From NCBI GenBank assembly GCA_003451595.1, contig DMDA01000114.1, positions 3,860 to 67,859 on the forward strand: 64,000 nucleotides of DNA, in the 5' to 3' direction. Each line of letters starts with the position of its first letter. Position 1 is the first letter of the stretch. The translations under genes were made by a program, and so were the position numbers. The notes under the pieces are model-generated. The model worked only from the letters and a program-made list of their open reading frames with translations, had not been told where the DNA came from and did not search any database. This document shows, piece after piece, positions 17,848 to 27,902 of this stretch. The stretch is from Chloroflexota bacterium. GTDB taxonomy: Bacteria; Chloroflexota; Anaerolineae; Caldilineales; Caldilineaceae.

Positions 17848-18652
17848 CTTTCTCGCTGACTTGCAGCCCCAGCTTGCCGCCGATCTGGATGTGCGGGCAG
17901 CGTGGCTGGCGGGCAGCTTGGGCGCGGATCAGGCGGATCGCTACTCCGATATCGATCTGCATCTGTTGGTGAGTGATCTGGACGCATTTCGCCGCAATGC
18001 GCGCGCCTGGCTGGAGACGCTGCGCCCGCTCGTGCTTTATAAACTCTTGTTCGACGGGCAGATGATTAACGCGCTGACCGACGCGGGGCTGCGCATCGAC
18101 ATCTGGCTGCACGCAGCGCCGCCTGTGCTCGAACCAGCAAAGAACAAGGTGCTGCTGGATCGTGATGGCGTGCTCCATTTTGCCGCGCCTCAGGAAGCAG
18201 CGCTGGACCGCGCCCAAGTCGCCGCCAACCTGCTCGCGCAGATCGAGGAGTTCTGGCGCTGCATTGTGCTGTTGCCTACCGTCATCGGTCGGCGCGAACT
18301 GCTCGTTGCCTTCACGGGGCTGAACGTAGAGCTTGCCCTGGTTAGTGACATCCTGATGACAGGCTATGGGCGGCCACGCGATCGCGGCGTCAAGGTGCTC
18401 AACGCGTATCTGGGTGAGGAGCGTCGCGCTGAGCTGGAGGCCGCGCTTGACCTGCAGGGGCTGAATAGTGAAAGCCTGGTGATGGCGCACATGGCGCTGG
18501 CAGGCGTGATGCGCAACCATGGCCCGATCCTGGCGGCGCGCCATGCCTTCGCCTATCCGCAGACGCTGGAAGATGCTGTGTTGCGCTACGTGGAGAGCGA
18601 GTTGCAAGCGATGAACTGGGAGCGAGCGCCGATCTTTAGGACGGAGGCATAG
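17831..18652 (+). CDS. Nucleotidyltransferase-domain protein
   Basis: A 273-residue protein whose N-terminus has the polymerase-beta-like nucleotidyltransferase signature GSLGADQADRYSDIDL. Gly28-Ser29 bind the nucleotide and Asp40 and Asp42 bind the metal. The helical C-terminal part resembles aminoglycoside nucleotidyltransferase-type proteins, but resistance cannot be claimed from this. GGAGAGAG precedes ATG codons at 17831 and 17837; either could be used. The start lies inside the end of glcF (17-base overlap), so it is translated with it. It lies between glcF and glcDE together with a DUF2442 gene, an unusual place that hints at modification of a small molecule or protein, or at a passenger module. 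Confidence 0.8.
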   Translation: MPMQHDFLADLQPQLAADLDVRAAWLAGSLGADQADRYSDIDLHLLVSDLDAFRRNARAWLETLRPLVLYKLLFDGQMINALTDAGLRIDIWLHAAPPVLEPAKNKVLLDRDGVLHFAAPQEAALDRAQVAANLLAQIEEFWRCIVLLPTVIGRRELLVAFTGLNVELALVSDILMTGYGRPRDRGVKVLNAYLGEERRAELEAALDLQGLNSESLVMAHMALAGVMRNHGPILAARHAFAYPQTLEDAVLRYVESELQAMNWERAPIFRTEA

Positions 18653-18653
18653 G

Positions 18654-18974
18654 ATGAGCATTGCGCAAGCGCTTGAGTTGCTAAAAGCACGGCTGGCACG
18701 CGCTGAAATCATCGACGTCGAGGTGACGGATGACGAGCTGATCGTCGGTCTTGCCGACGGGCGTGTGATTTCTGCACCGCTGCTGTGGTTTCCGCGCCTG
18801 AGTTACGGTACTGTTGCCGAACGCAACAACTTTGTCATCCAGCGCACCAGCATTCACTGGCCGGACCCGGATGAGGACATCGGCGTCAAAACACTGCTGT
18901 TGGGGCGCGGGCTTGGTGAGCGACCGGAATCGTTTCAGCGCTGGCGCGAACAGCGCAACAAAATTTACGCGTGA
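18654..18974 (+). CDS. DUF2442 domain protein
   Basis: A 106-residue protein. The core follows the DUF2442 pattern: a strand-rich DDELIVGLADGRVISAPLLWFPRL followed by NNFVIQRTSIHWPDPDEDIGV. The function of the family is unsettled; members often sit beside DUF4160 genes in toxin-antitoxin-like pairs. Here there is no DUF4160 gene: the partner is the nucleotidyltransferase, whose stop codon is one base upstream, with GGAGG in front. The two genes are therefore clearly translated together. A regulatory or antitoxin-like role towards the nucleotidyltransferase is speculation. Confidence 0.8.
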   Translation: MSIAQALELLKARLARAEIIDVEVTDDELIVGLADGRVISAPLLWFPRLSYGTVAERNNFVIQRTSIHWPDPDEDIGVKTLLLGRGLGERPESFQRWREQRNKIYA

Positions 18975-19016
18975 TCACATCGCAAGGATCGCTGGTCGCG
19001 TATCACCGGAACTTCC

Positions 19017-21566
<2,550 letters not shown>

Positions 21567-21704
21567 AAGATGGGGGAATAGAGTAGGGCTGTTTTCAAGA
21601 CAGGCGCCACGCTTGACGCCGCCGCCAACGCCGAAGCTGGCGGCAATCGGCGTTTTGCCCCCTCGCATCTCATAGATAGCACAATCAAACATCGTACATC
21701 CGAT

Positions 21705-21737
21705 ATCTTCCCGGAAGCTCAGAGCTTCCGGGAAGAT
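21705..21737. repeat. Perfect 16-bp hairpin after glcDE
   Basis: ATCTTCCCGGAAGCTC (21705-21720) and its exact inverse (21722-21737) are separated by one base. It is nearly identical to the hairpin at 23885. Each arm contains a smaller palindrome, TTCCCGGAA. It lies 138 bases after the glcDE stop and before the promoter at 21825. There is no T-tract. Confidence 0.9.
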
Positions 21738-21824
21738 GAGCAAAGTCTATTTGTGTTGTCTATCAGGCTTCGTTCCTGTTGTTTCGAGATCGCTTCCGCA
21801 GGTCTCACTATGGAAAAACCCACT

Positions 21825-21853
21825 TTGACAACATTAGCAAATCTGTGTACGAT
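21825..21853 (+). promoter_or_regulatory. Promoter of the first SBP/permease operon
   Basis: TTGACA (21825-21830) and TACGAT (21848-21853) have a 17-base spacer. Transcription would begin near 21860 and give a leader of about 195 bases with a short palindrome CCGTCGCGACGG at about 21974. Nothing else was recognised in 21567-22054. Confidence 0.6.
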
Positions 21854-22054
21854 TGCGCCGCTCAGGATTCGAATGTCAACCTAGTTCCCCAATCCGCATT
21901 GCCTTCGCATCAACTGAAGGGTGACGGCGGTGTTGTCGATATTGGTCTAGTCGATACGGTATTAGCGACTTCGCCGTCGCGACGGTCCGGTTTACGTGAT
22001 GCCAGATTGTTCTGTTCAACCCATACCATGCAGTTTCAAGTAAAGGGAGAAAGT

Positions 22055-23872
22055 ATGACACACCAAGGAAACCGTAGAGCTTTCTATGTGATTGGTCTGC
22101 TGGCGGTGTTGGCGATGATTTTCGCCGCCTGCGCTGCGCCAGCAACCGCACCCGCTACTGGCGGCGAAGCGCCAGCCGCAGCTGCGCCGGCGTCCAACTT
22201 GCCAGCGGAGCCGGGGCGCGGCACAGATGGGACAGTAACGCTCGTGTATTGGCAAGAGGTGTCGATTCTGAACCCCTATCTTGCCAGCGGCACCAAGGAC
22301 TTCCACGCGGCTTCGTTGATCCTCGAACCGCTGTTGGAGTTCAATCAGGACAGCGAACTCGTGCCGGCGCTGGCTGTCGAGGTGCCTACCGTCGAAAATG
22401 GCGGTGTCTCCGAAGACTTGATGAGCATCACCTACAAATTGAAGGATGGCGTCCTGTGGTCAGATGGCACGCCGCTGACTGCCGATGATTTTGTCTTTAC
22501 GTGGCAATACTGCACAGCGCCACTCACCGGCTGCACCGTGCAAAACTTTGTGCCAGTGGCCAATGTTGAGGCCGTGGACCCCTCGACAGTCAAGATTACT
22601 TTCAGCGCCCCGGCGCCCTATCCGTACATCCCCTTCGTGGGGTACCTGTCGCCAGTGCTGCAGAAGGCGCAATTTGAGAAATGTGTTGGCGAGGCGGCGC
22701 AGTCCTGTTCCGAGCAGAACACCGCTCCCATTGGCACCGGACCGTACAAGGTCAAGGAATTCCGCGCCAACGACACCGTCGTCTACGAAATCAACGAGAA
22801 TTACCGCGATCCGAACAAGCCCCACTTTGCCGAGGTCGTGATCAAGGGCGCAGAGGATGCCTCTGCATCGGCGCGCGCCGTCCTCGAGACTGGCGAGGCG
22901 GACTACGGCTGGAACCTGCAGGTCGAGCCGGCGGTGCTGTTGGACATGGAGGCGAAGGGTCTCGGCCAACTGATGGCTGGTTTTGGCGGCAATGTCGAAC
23001 GCATCCTGATCAACTTCACCAACCCGGACCCCAACCTGGGCGACAAGCGCTCAGTCTGGTCGCCGGACGATCCAAATCCGCACCCGTTCCTGACCGATCT
23101 GGCTGTGCGCAAGGCGCTTTCGTTGGCAATTGACCGCAACATCATCGCCGAGCAGCTGTATGGCGCTGGTGGCAAACCGACCTGCAATTTGCTCGCCGGA
23201 CCGCCCGTCGTCGCTTCGCCCAACAACGATGCCTGCTTGAAGCAGGATATTGCTGCTGCCAATGCCCTGCTCGACGAAGCCGGCTATGTAGATAGCAACG
23301 GCGACGGCGTGCGCGAAACATCCGATGGCACGCCGCTCAAGATTCTCTACCAGACCTCCACCAACTCGGTGCGCCAGAAGACCCAGGCGTTGATCCAGCA
23401 GTGGTGGAAGGAGATTGGCATCGAAACCGAACTGAAGAATGTCGAGGCAGCGGTCTTCTTCGGCGGCGATCCGGCCAGCCCGGATACGCTCAACAAGTTC
23501 TACACCGATGTGCAGATGTTCACAAACGGTCCGGACAATCCTGACCCGCAGCAATATCTGGCGAACTGGCTATGCCAGGTTGACGGTGAATATGTCATTC
23601 AAAGCCCGGCCAACAACTGGGGTGGCAGCAATGTGGAGCGCTGGTGCAATCCCGAATACGATGCGCTCTATGAGAAGCTGAAGTCCGCAGTTGGGGATGA
23701 GCGCGCCCAGATCGCCATCCAACTCAACGACATGCTCGTTCAGAACTACGTATCGATTCCACTGGTCTTCCGCGCCTCGGTCTCTGCGCATGCCAACAGC
23801 CTGACCGGCCCGGCAATCAGCGGTTTTGAGTCGGAGGAATGGAACATCGAAGATTGGCATCGCGCGCGCTAA
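22055..23872 (+). CDS. ABC transporter solute-binding lipoprotein, family 5 (peptide/opine/nickel type)
   Basis: A 605-residue secreted lipoprotein. A signal segment ends in FAAC (Cys26), followed by an Ala/Pro-rich linker. The SBP_bac_5 fold then runs in the normal order: first strand TVTLVYWQEVSILNPYL, YKLKDGVLWSDGTPLTADDF, GTGPYKVKEF, DLAVRKALSLAIDRNIIAEQLY, and the C-terminal QLNDMLVQNYVSIPLV. It is longer than DppA (~535), mainly through inserts. AAAGGGAGA precedes the ATG at 22055; earlier in-frame ATGs have no signal peptide. Two permease genes follow after a hairpin. Ligands of this family are peptides, sugars, opines or nickel; which applies is unknown. Confidence 0.93.
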   Translation: MTHQGNRRAFYVIGLLAVLAMIFAACAAPATAPATGGEAPAAAAPASNLPAEPGRGTDGTVTLVYWQEVSILNPYLASGTKDFHAASLILEPLLEFNQDSELVPALAVEVPTVENGGVSEDLMSITYKLKDGVLWSDGTPLTADDFVFTWQYCTAPLTGCTVQNFVPVANVEAVDPSTVKITFSAPAPYPYIPFVGYLSPVLQKAQFEKCVGEAAQSCSEQNTAPIGTGPYKVKEFRANDTVVYEINENYRDPNKPHFAEVVIKGAEDASASARAVLETGEADYGWNLQVEPAVLLDMEAKGLGQLMAGFGGNVERILINFTNPDPNLGDKRSVWSPDDPNPHPFLTDLAVRKALSLAIDRNIIAEQLYGAGGKPTCNLLAGPPVVASPNNDACLKQDIAAANALLDEAGYVDSNGDGVRETSDGTPLKILYQTSTNSVRQKTQALIQQWWKEIGIETELKNVEAAVFFGGDPASPDTLNKFYTDVQMFTNGPDNPDPQQYLANWLCQVDGEYVIQSPANNWGGSNVERWCNPEYDALYEKLKSAVGDERAQIAIQLNDMLVQNYVSIPLVFRASVSAHANSLTGPAISGFESEEWNIEDWHRAR

Positions 23873-23884
23873 CGTATGCTGAAC

Positions 23885-23917
23885 ACCTTCCCGGAAGCTC
23901 TGAGCTTCCGGGAAGGT
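23885..23917. repeat. Perfect 16-bp hairpin between first SBP and permease genes
   Basis: Arms 23885-23900 and 23902-23917 are exact inverses around one base. It starts 13 bases after the SBP stop. Compared with the copy at 21705, a T:A pair near the end of the stem has become C:G with pairing kept. There is no T-tract, so it is not a typical full terminator. It may stabilise the SBP end of the mRNA or cause partial termination. Confidence 0.9.
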
Positions 23918-23969
23918 TGGCGACGCTGGCTCAACTGTGCAAGAACTGTTGGCTATGTAAGGACGCTGC

Positions 23970-24986
23970 ATGGGAACCTATATCCTGCGTCGAATCTTGA
24001 CAGCCATCCCCACGCTGCTCTTTATCAGCTTCGTGATCTTTGCGCTGCTGGCATTGTCTCCGGGTGACCCAACGGCCAATCTGCCGCCAAGCCTGCCCAT
24101 GGAGATAAAGTTGCAGATTCGCGAATCACTGGGCATGAACCAGCCGATGCCGGTGCGATATGTCCGCTGGCTGCAGCAATTCATGGTGAACGAACCCCTC
24201 AATGCCTTCGAGAAGGCGACCGGGATCGCGATTGGTGATTCGGAGGGGCGACTGCGCATCACCTCATGGACAGCGCGCGGAAAGCCGGTCATCGATCTGG
24301 TGCTTGAACGCCTTCCCCAGACGCTTTGGGTAGTGGGGTTGGCTTACTTTCTATCCATTGCGATTGCCGTTCCGATCGGGGTGTTTGCCGCGTACCGGCA
24401 GAATTCGATGTTTGACCAGGCGTCCAGTGTGCTTGCTGTCATTGGCTTTTCGCTGCCGACCTTCTTTACCGGCGTCCTCGTCATTCAGATCTTCGCCGTG
24501 TGGTTGGGTTGGTTCCCATCCTTGTACAATACGACGTTGCGTGTGACCGATTGGAACTCCTTTCTACAGCAACTCAAACAGATGATCATGCCTGTCATGG
24601 TGCTGGCATTCTTCCAGGTCGCCACCATCAGCCGCTTTGCGCGTTCCTCATCGATCGAGAACCTGCGTCAAGATTATGTGCGCACCGCACGTTCTAAGGG
24701 GCTGGGCGAACGGATGGTCGTGACGCGTCACGTGGTGCGCAATAGCATGATCCCAGTCGTAACCCTGATTGCCTTGGGGATTCCGGGCATCTTTGGCGGC
24801 GCCATCGTCACCGAGCAGATTTTCGCTGTCAATGGGATCGGTCAATTACTGATCATTTCGATTCAGAGCAACGATCTTCCGGTTGTACAGACGGTGCTGA
24901 TGATCTTTGCGGTATTGGTCGTCGTCTTCAACCTGATCGCTGACATCGCCTATGGGATTCTCGATCCACGGATTCGTTATAGTTAG
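23970..24986 (+). CDS. ABC transporter permease, DppB type
   Basis: A 338-residue inner-membrane permease. It begins with the typical YILRRILTAIPTLLFISFVIF, has a periplasmic loop after the first helix, and then the binding-protein-dependent transport domain with five further helices. The EAA-like loop that contacts the ATPase is DYVRTARSKGLGERMVVTRH. The C-terminal DIAYGILDPRIRYS is characteristic of DppB/OppB. AAGGA lies 7 bases before the ATG. It pairs with the next gene to form a heterodimeric pore for the family 5 binding protein upstream. No ATPase gene follows. Confidence 0.93.
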   Translation: MGTYILRRILTAIPTLLFISFVIFALLALSPGDPTANLPPSLPMEIKLQIRESLGMNQPMPVRYVRWLQQFMVNEPLNAFEKATGIAIGDSEGRLRITSWTARGKPVIDLVLERLPQTLWVVGLAYFLSIAIAVPIGVFAAYRQNSMFDQASSVLAVIGFSLPTFFTGVLVIQIFAVWLGWFPSLYNTTLRVTDWNSFLQQLKQMIMPVMVLAFFQVATISRFARSSSIENLRQDYVRTARSKGLGERMVVTRHVVRNSMIPVVTLIALGIPGIFGGAIVTEQIFAVNGIGQLLIISIQSNDLPVVQTVLMIFAVLVVVFNLIADIAYGILDPRIRYS

Positions 24987-24998
24987 GGCGTCCATAAG

Positions 24999-25934
24999 AT
25001 GAGTATTTCTGCCGGTGCCGCACCACCCAAACTTGAGATTGGCATCCAGACGAAGCGCAAGCACCGCACCTTATGGGGCGATGCCTGGGTGCAATTCCGC
25101 CGAAATCGCCTGGCTGTGCTTGGTTTGACATTGATTGCGTTGATCGTGCTTGGCGTGCTGGCCGGCCCCTATCTCTATCCGGTCGATCCAAAGCAGATCA
25201 ACATTTTGGATGCCAGCGTCCCCCCTTCGTCGGCGCATCCCTTTGGCACAGACGATCTCGGGCGCGATATGCTGGCGCGTTGCATCTATGGGGGGCGCAT
25301 CTCGCTGTCGGTTGGTCTGGCCGCTATGTTGATCGCAATGTCTGCCGGCGCCGCCATAGGCTTGTTGGCTGGTTATGTCGGCAAGCTCGACAATATCCTT
25401 ATGCGTTTTACGGACATGATGCTGACGCTGCCGCAGATTCCACTGCTGCTGGTGGCGATGTCCCTCTTCCGCGACCCGCTACGCATGCGTTTCGGGCTGG
25501 AAGTAGGCGCATTCGTGATGGTGGTGACGATCATCGGTGTCTTTGGGTGGATGCCAACCGCGCGCATGGTGCGTGGCTCGGTCTTGTCGCTCAAGCGCAA
25601 AGAGTTTGTTGAGGCGGCAGTGAATGTTGGGGTGCGCAATGGCTCGATTATGTGGCGCCATATCCTGCCCAATACGATGGCCATCATCATCGTTGCCGCC
25701 ACGCTCTCCGTCGCCAGCGCCATCTTGACTGAATCGACGCTCTCCTTCCTGGGGCTTGGCTTTCCTCCCGATGTACCGACCTGGGGTAGCTTGCTTTACG
25801 AGAACCGCAACTACATGGTCAAGGCGCCCTGGATGGTCATGTTTCCAGGGATTCTGATCTCGCTCACCATCCTCGCCATCAACTTCATCGGTGACGGGCT
25901 GCGCGATGCGCTCGACCCGCGCCAGCGCCAGTAG
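24999..25934 (+). CDS. ABC transporter permease, DppC type
   Basis: A 311-residue membrane permease with an N-terminal cytoplasmic extension ending in QFRRNRLAVLGLTLI, then the DppC signature HPFGTDDLGRDMLARCIYGGRISL and six helices. The ATPase-contact loop reads VEAAVNVGVRNGSIMWRHILPN. ESTLSFLGLGFPPDVPTWG near the end is highly typical. It starts 12 bases after the DppB-type gene and completes the first transporter unit. Its stop is followed by the leader of the second operon. Confidence 0.93.
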   Translation: MSISAGAAPPKLEIGIQTKRKHRTLWGDAWVQFRRNRLAVLGLTLIALIVLGVLAGPYLYPVDPKQINILDASVPPSSAHPFGTDDLGRDMLARCIYGGRISLSVGLAAMLIAMSAGAAIGLLAGYVGKLDNILMRFTDMMLTLPQIPLLLVAMSLFRDPLRMRFGLEVGAFVMVVTIIGVFGWMPTARMVRGSVLSLKRKEFVEAAVNVGVRNGSIMWRHILPNTMAIIIVAATLSVASAILTESTLSFLGLGFPPDVPTWGSLLYENRNYMVKAPWMVMFPGILISLTILAINFIGDGLRDALDPRQRQ

Positions 25935-25982
25935 TTGTACGGCTGTAGTTGCCCCCTGACACGGGGCGACCACAGCGACGAT

Positions 25983-26022
25983 TTGCCACACGGTGGGTTT
26001 TCCAGTATTGTATGCAACTGGA
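25983..26022 (+). promoter_or_regulatory. Promoter and palindrome before the second SBP operon
   Basis: TTGCCA (25983-25988) and TATTGT (26006-26011), spaced by 17 bases, form a possible promoter starting near 26017. TCCAGT (26001-26006) and ACTGGA (26017-26022) are exact inverted arms over the -10 and start site, which suits a repressor operator. A CCCC/GGGG hairpin lies just upstream. Confidence 0.5.
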
Positions 26023-26105
26023 TAGAGGGCGTGGCGCCAGTGTCCACGCCGACGCAACCATGTTTTCCACAACCAAACCCAACTCTGAAAGGAGAATGCC
26101 CAACG

Positions 26106-27803
26106 ATGCGCAAGTCAATATTCTTGCTGAGTATGTTGCTGATTCTAGGGCTGGTGGTCGGCGGCTGTGCTGCGCCGGCCGGTCCTGGGGCGGCACCCGA
26201 TCAATCGGCTGCCACCGAAGCGGCGCCGGCAGAAGCAGCGCCAGCCGGCCCGTTTGAACCGATGTCAATGGCGGCTGAAAATTGCGATTATGGCGGCCTG
26301 TTCAAGTCGATTGAAGCTGTCGATCAGATGACAGTCAAATTCACGCTCTGTCAGCCTGATCCCGCCTTCCCAGCCAAGGTGGCGTTCTCATCCTTCGCTA
26401 TCAATGACGCTGACTACCTGCAAGCAACCGGCGGTGGCGGCGAGCTGATCGAGAAGCCGAACGGCACCGGCCCCTACAAACTGGTCGATTGGCTGCGCGG
26501 CGATCAGATCATCTTCGAACGCAATGAAGAATATTGGGGCGAACCGGCGATTCCGCAAACGCTTGTTTTCCGTTGGAGCGCCGAGAGCGCGCAACGTCTG
26601 GTCGAGCTACAGGCGGGCACTGTCGATGGCATCGACAACCCTGGCCCGGATGACTTCGCGGTGATCGAAGCCGACCCCAATCTGCAGTTAGCCAAACGCA
26701 GCGGCACCAACATCTTCTACATCGGCATGAACAATACCTATCCGCCCTTCGACAACGAACGGGTGCGGCAGGCGTTTGCCATGGCCATCGATCGCCAGCG
26801 CATTGTGGACAACTTCTATCCGGCTGGCTCCTCGGTAGCGACACAATTCATGCCGCCCTCGATCTTCGGCTACACCGATGGCTTGACCTGGTATGATTAC
26901 AACCCGGATGAAGCCAAGAAAATCCTCGAAGAAGAGGGCGTGCTGCCTGGTTTCAAGACCACCATCACCTACCGCGACGTTGTGCGCGGCTATCTGCCGA
27001 ACCCCGGCGTTGTGGCGCAAGATATCCAGGCGCAGTTGGCCGACATCGGCGTCGAAGCCGAGATCGTTGTGATGGAATCAGGCGCCTTCCTGGATGCCGC
27101 CGATCGTGGCGAGATCGCTGGCTTCCACATGTTGGGATGGGGCGCCGATTACCCAGATGCGACCAATTTCCTGGACTTCCACTTTGGCAAGGGCGCCTCA
27201 GCGCAGTTCGGAAATGGCTTCCCGGACATCTGGGACGCACTGAATGAAGGCGCCACCAAAGCCAAGCCTGAAGACCGCCAACCATGGTACGACAAAGCCA
27301 ATGAGCTGATCAAGCAGCACGTACCCATGATCCCGGTGGCGCATGGTGGCAACGGCGCGGCCTTCAAGGCGGATGTCGAAGGCGCCTACGCCTCTGACAT
27401 CGGCGCCGAACAGTTCGCGCTGATGAACCCCGGCGGACGCGACACCTTTGTCTGGCTACAAAATGGCGAACCGGCCGGTCTCTACTGCGCCGATGAGAGC
27501 GACGGCGAAGCGCTGCGCGCCTGTGAGCAGGTCATGCAATCCCTGCTGGCTTACGAGCCGGGCACCGGTGATGTTGTGGCCTCGCTGGCGACAGAGTGGA
27601 CAGCTAACGATGAACTGACCGAATGGGTCTTCAAGCTACGCGAGGGCGTCAAGTTCCACAACGGCGCCACGCTCGACGCCAACGATGTCGTGCTTTCCTA
27701 TGTCGTCCAGTGGGACGCATCGCACCCGCTGCATGTCGGGCGCGATGGCAGCTTCACCTACTTCCCTGGTCTGTTCGGTGGCTTCTTGAACGCACCAGAA
27801 TAA
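26106..27803 (+). CDS. Circularly permuted family 5 solute-binding lipoprotein
   Basis: A 565-residue lipoprotein (lipobox VVGGC, Cys21) with an Ala/Pro/Glu-rich linker to about residue 50. It then enters directly what is normally the middle of lobe I (SIEAVDQMTVKFTLCQPDP at 68-86; compare the DppA segment after GLPELISEVKKVDD). It continues through GTGPYKLVDW (120-129), NERVRQAFAMAIDRQRIVD (217-235), HMLGWGADYPDATNF (341-355) and VPMIPVAHGG, the usual end of the protein. Residues about 445-565 then supply the usual first part: DTFVWLQNGEPAGLYC, LAYEPGTGDVVASLATEW, FKLREGVKFHNGATLDANDV and HPLHVGRDGSFTYF. The order is thus rotated but complete. AAAGGAG lies 11 bases before the ATG. Permeases follow, so it should be functional. 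Confidence 0.85.
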   Translation: MRKSIFLLSMLLILGLVVGGCAAPAGPGAAPDQSAATEAAPAEAAPAGPFEPMSMAAENCDYGGLFKSIEAVDQMTVKFTLCQPDPAFPAKVAFSSFAINDADYLQATGGGGELIEKPNGTGPYKLVDWLRGDQIIFERNEEYWGEPAIPQTLVFRWSAESAQRLVELQAGTVDGIDNPGPDDFAVIEADPNLQLAKRSGTNIFYIGMNNTYPPFDNERVRQAFAMAIDRQRIVDNFYPAGSSVATQFMPPSIFGYTDGLTWYDYNPDEAKKILEEEGVLPGFKTTITYRDVVRGYLPNPGVVAQDIQAQLADIGVEAEIVVMESGAFLDAADRGEIAGFHMLGWGADYPDATNFLDFHFGKGASAQFGNGFPDIWDALNEGATKAKPEDRQPWYDKANELIKQHVPMIPVAHGGNGAAFKADVEGAYASDIGAEQFALMNPGGRDTFVWLQNGEPAGLYCADESDGEALRACEQVMQSLLAYEPGTGDVVASLATEWTANDELTEWVFKLREGVKFHNGATLDANDVVLSYVVQWDASHPLHVGRDGSFTYFPGLFGGFLNAPE

Positions 27804-27834
27804 CAGAAGCAATCCGGCCTAACCTCATGACAGC

Positions 27835-27869
27835 CAACCTTCCAGGAAGCTCGGCTTCCTGGAAGGTTG
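27835..27869. repeat. Perfect 16-bp hairpin between second SBP and permease genes
   Basis: Arms 27835-27850 and 27854-27869 are exact inverses around TCG. The core is TTCCAGGAAGC, where the copies at 21705 and 23885 have TTCCCGGAAGC; the other arm has changed to match. Position and lack of a T-tract mirror the hairpin of the first operon. Confidence 0.9.
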
Positions 27870-27902
27870 CATGGATAATGTTCACACAATAGAAGAAGTA
27901 AG

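Noticed and set aside
23885..23917. Intrinsic terminator after the first SBP gene
   Set aside because: No T-tract follows, and the permease genes downstream have no promoter of their own that I can see; a partial barrier or stabiliser fits better.
26106..27803. The second SBP as a truncated or frameshifted pseudogene
   Set aside because: The frame is intact from lipobox to stop, has a good ribosome site, contains all segments of the fold in rotated order and is followed by permease genes.
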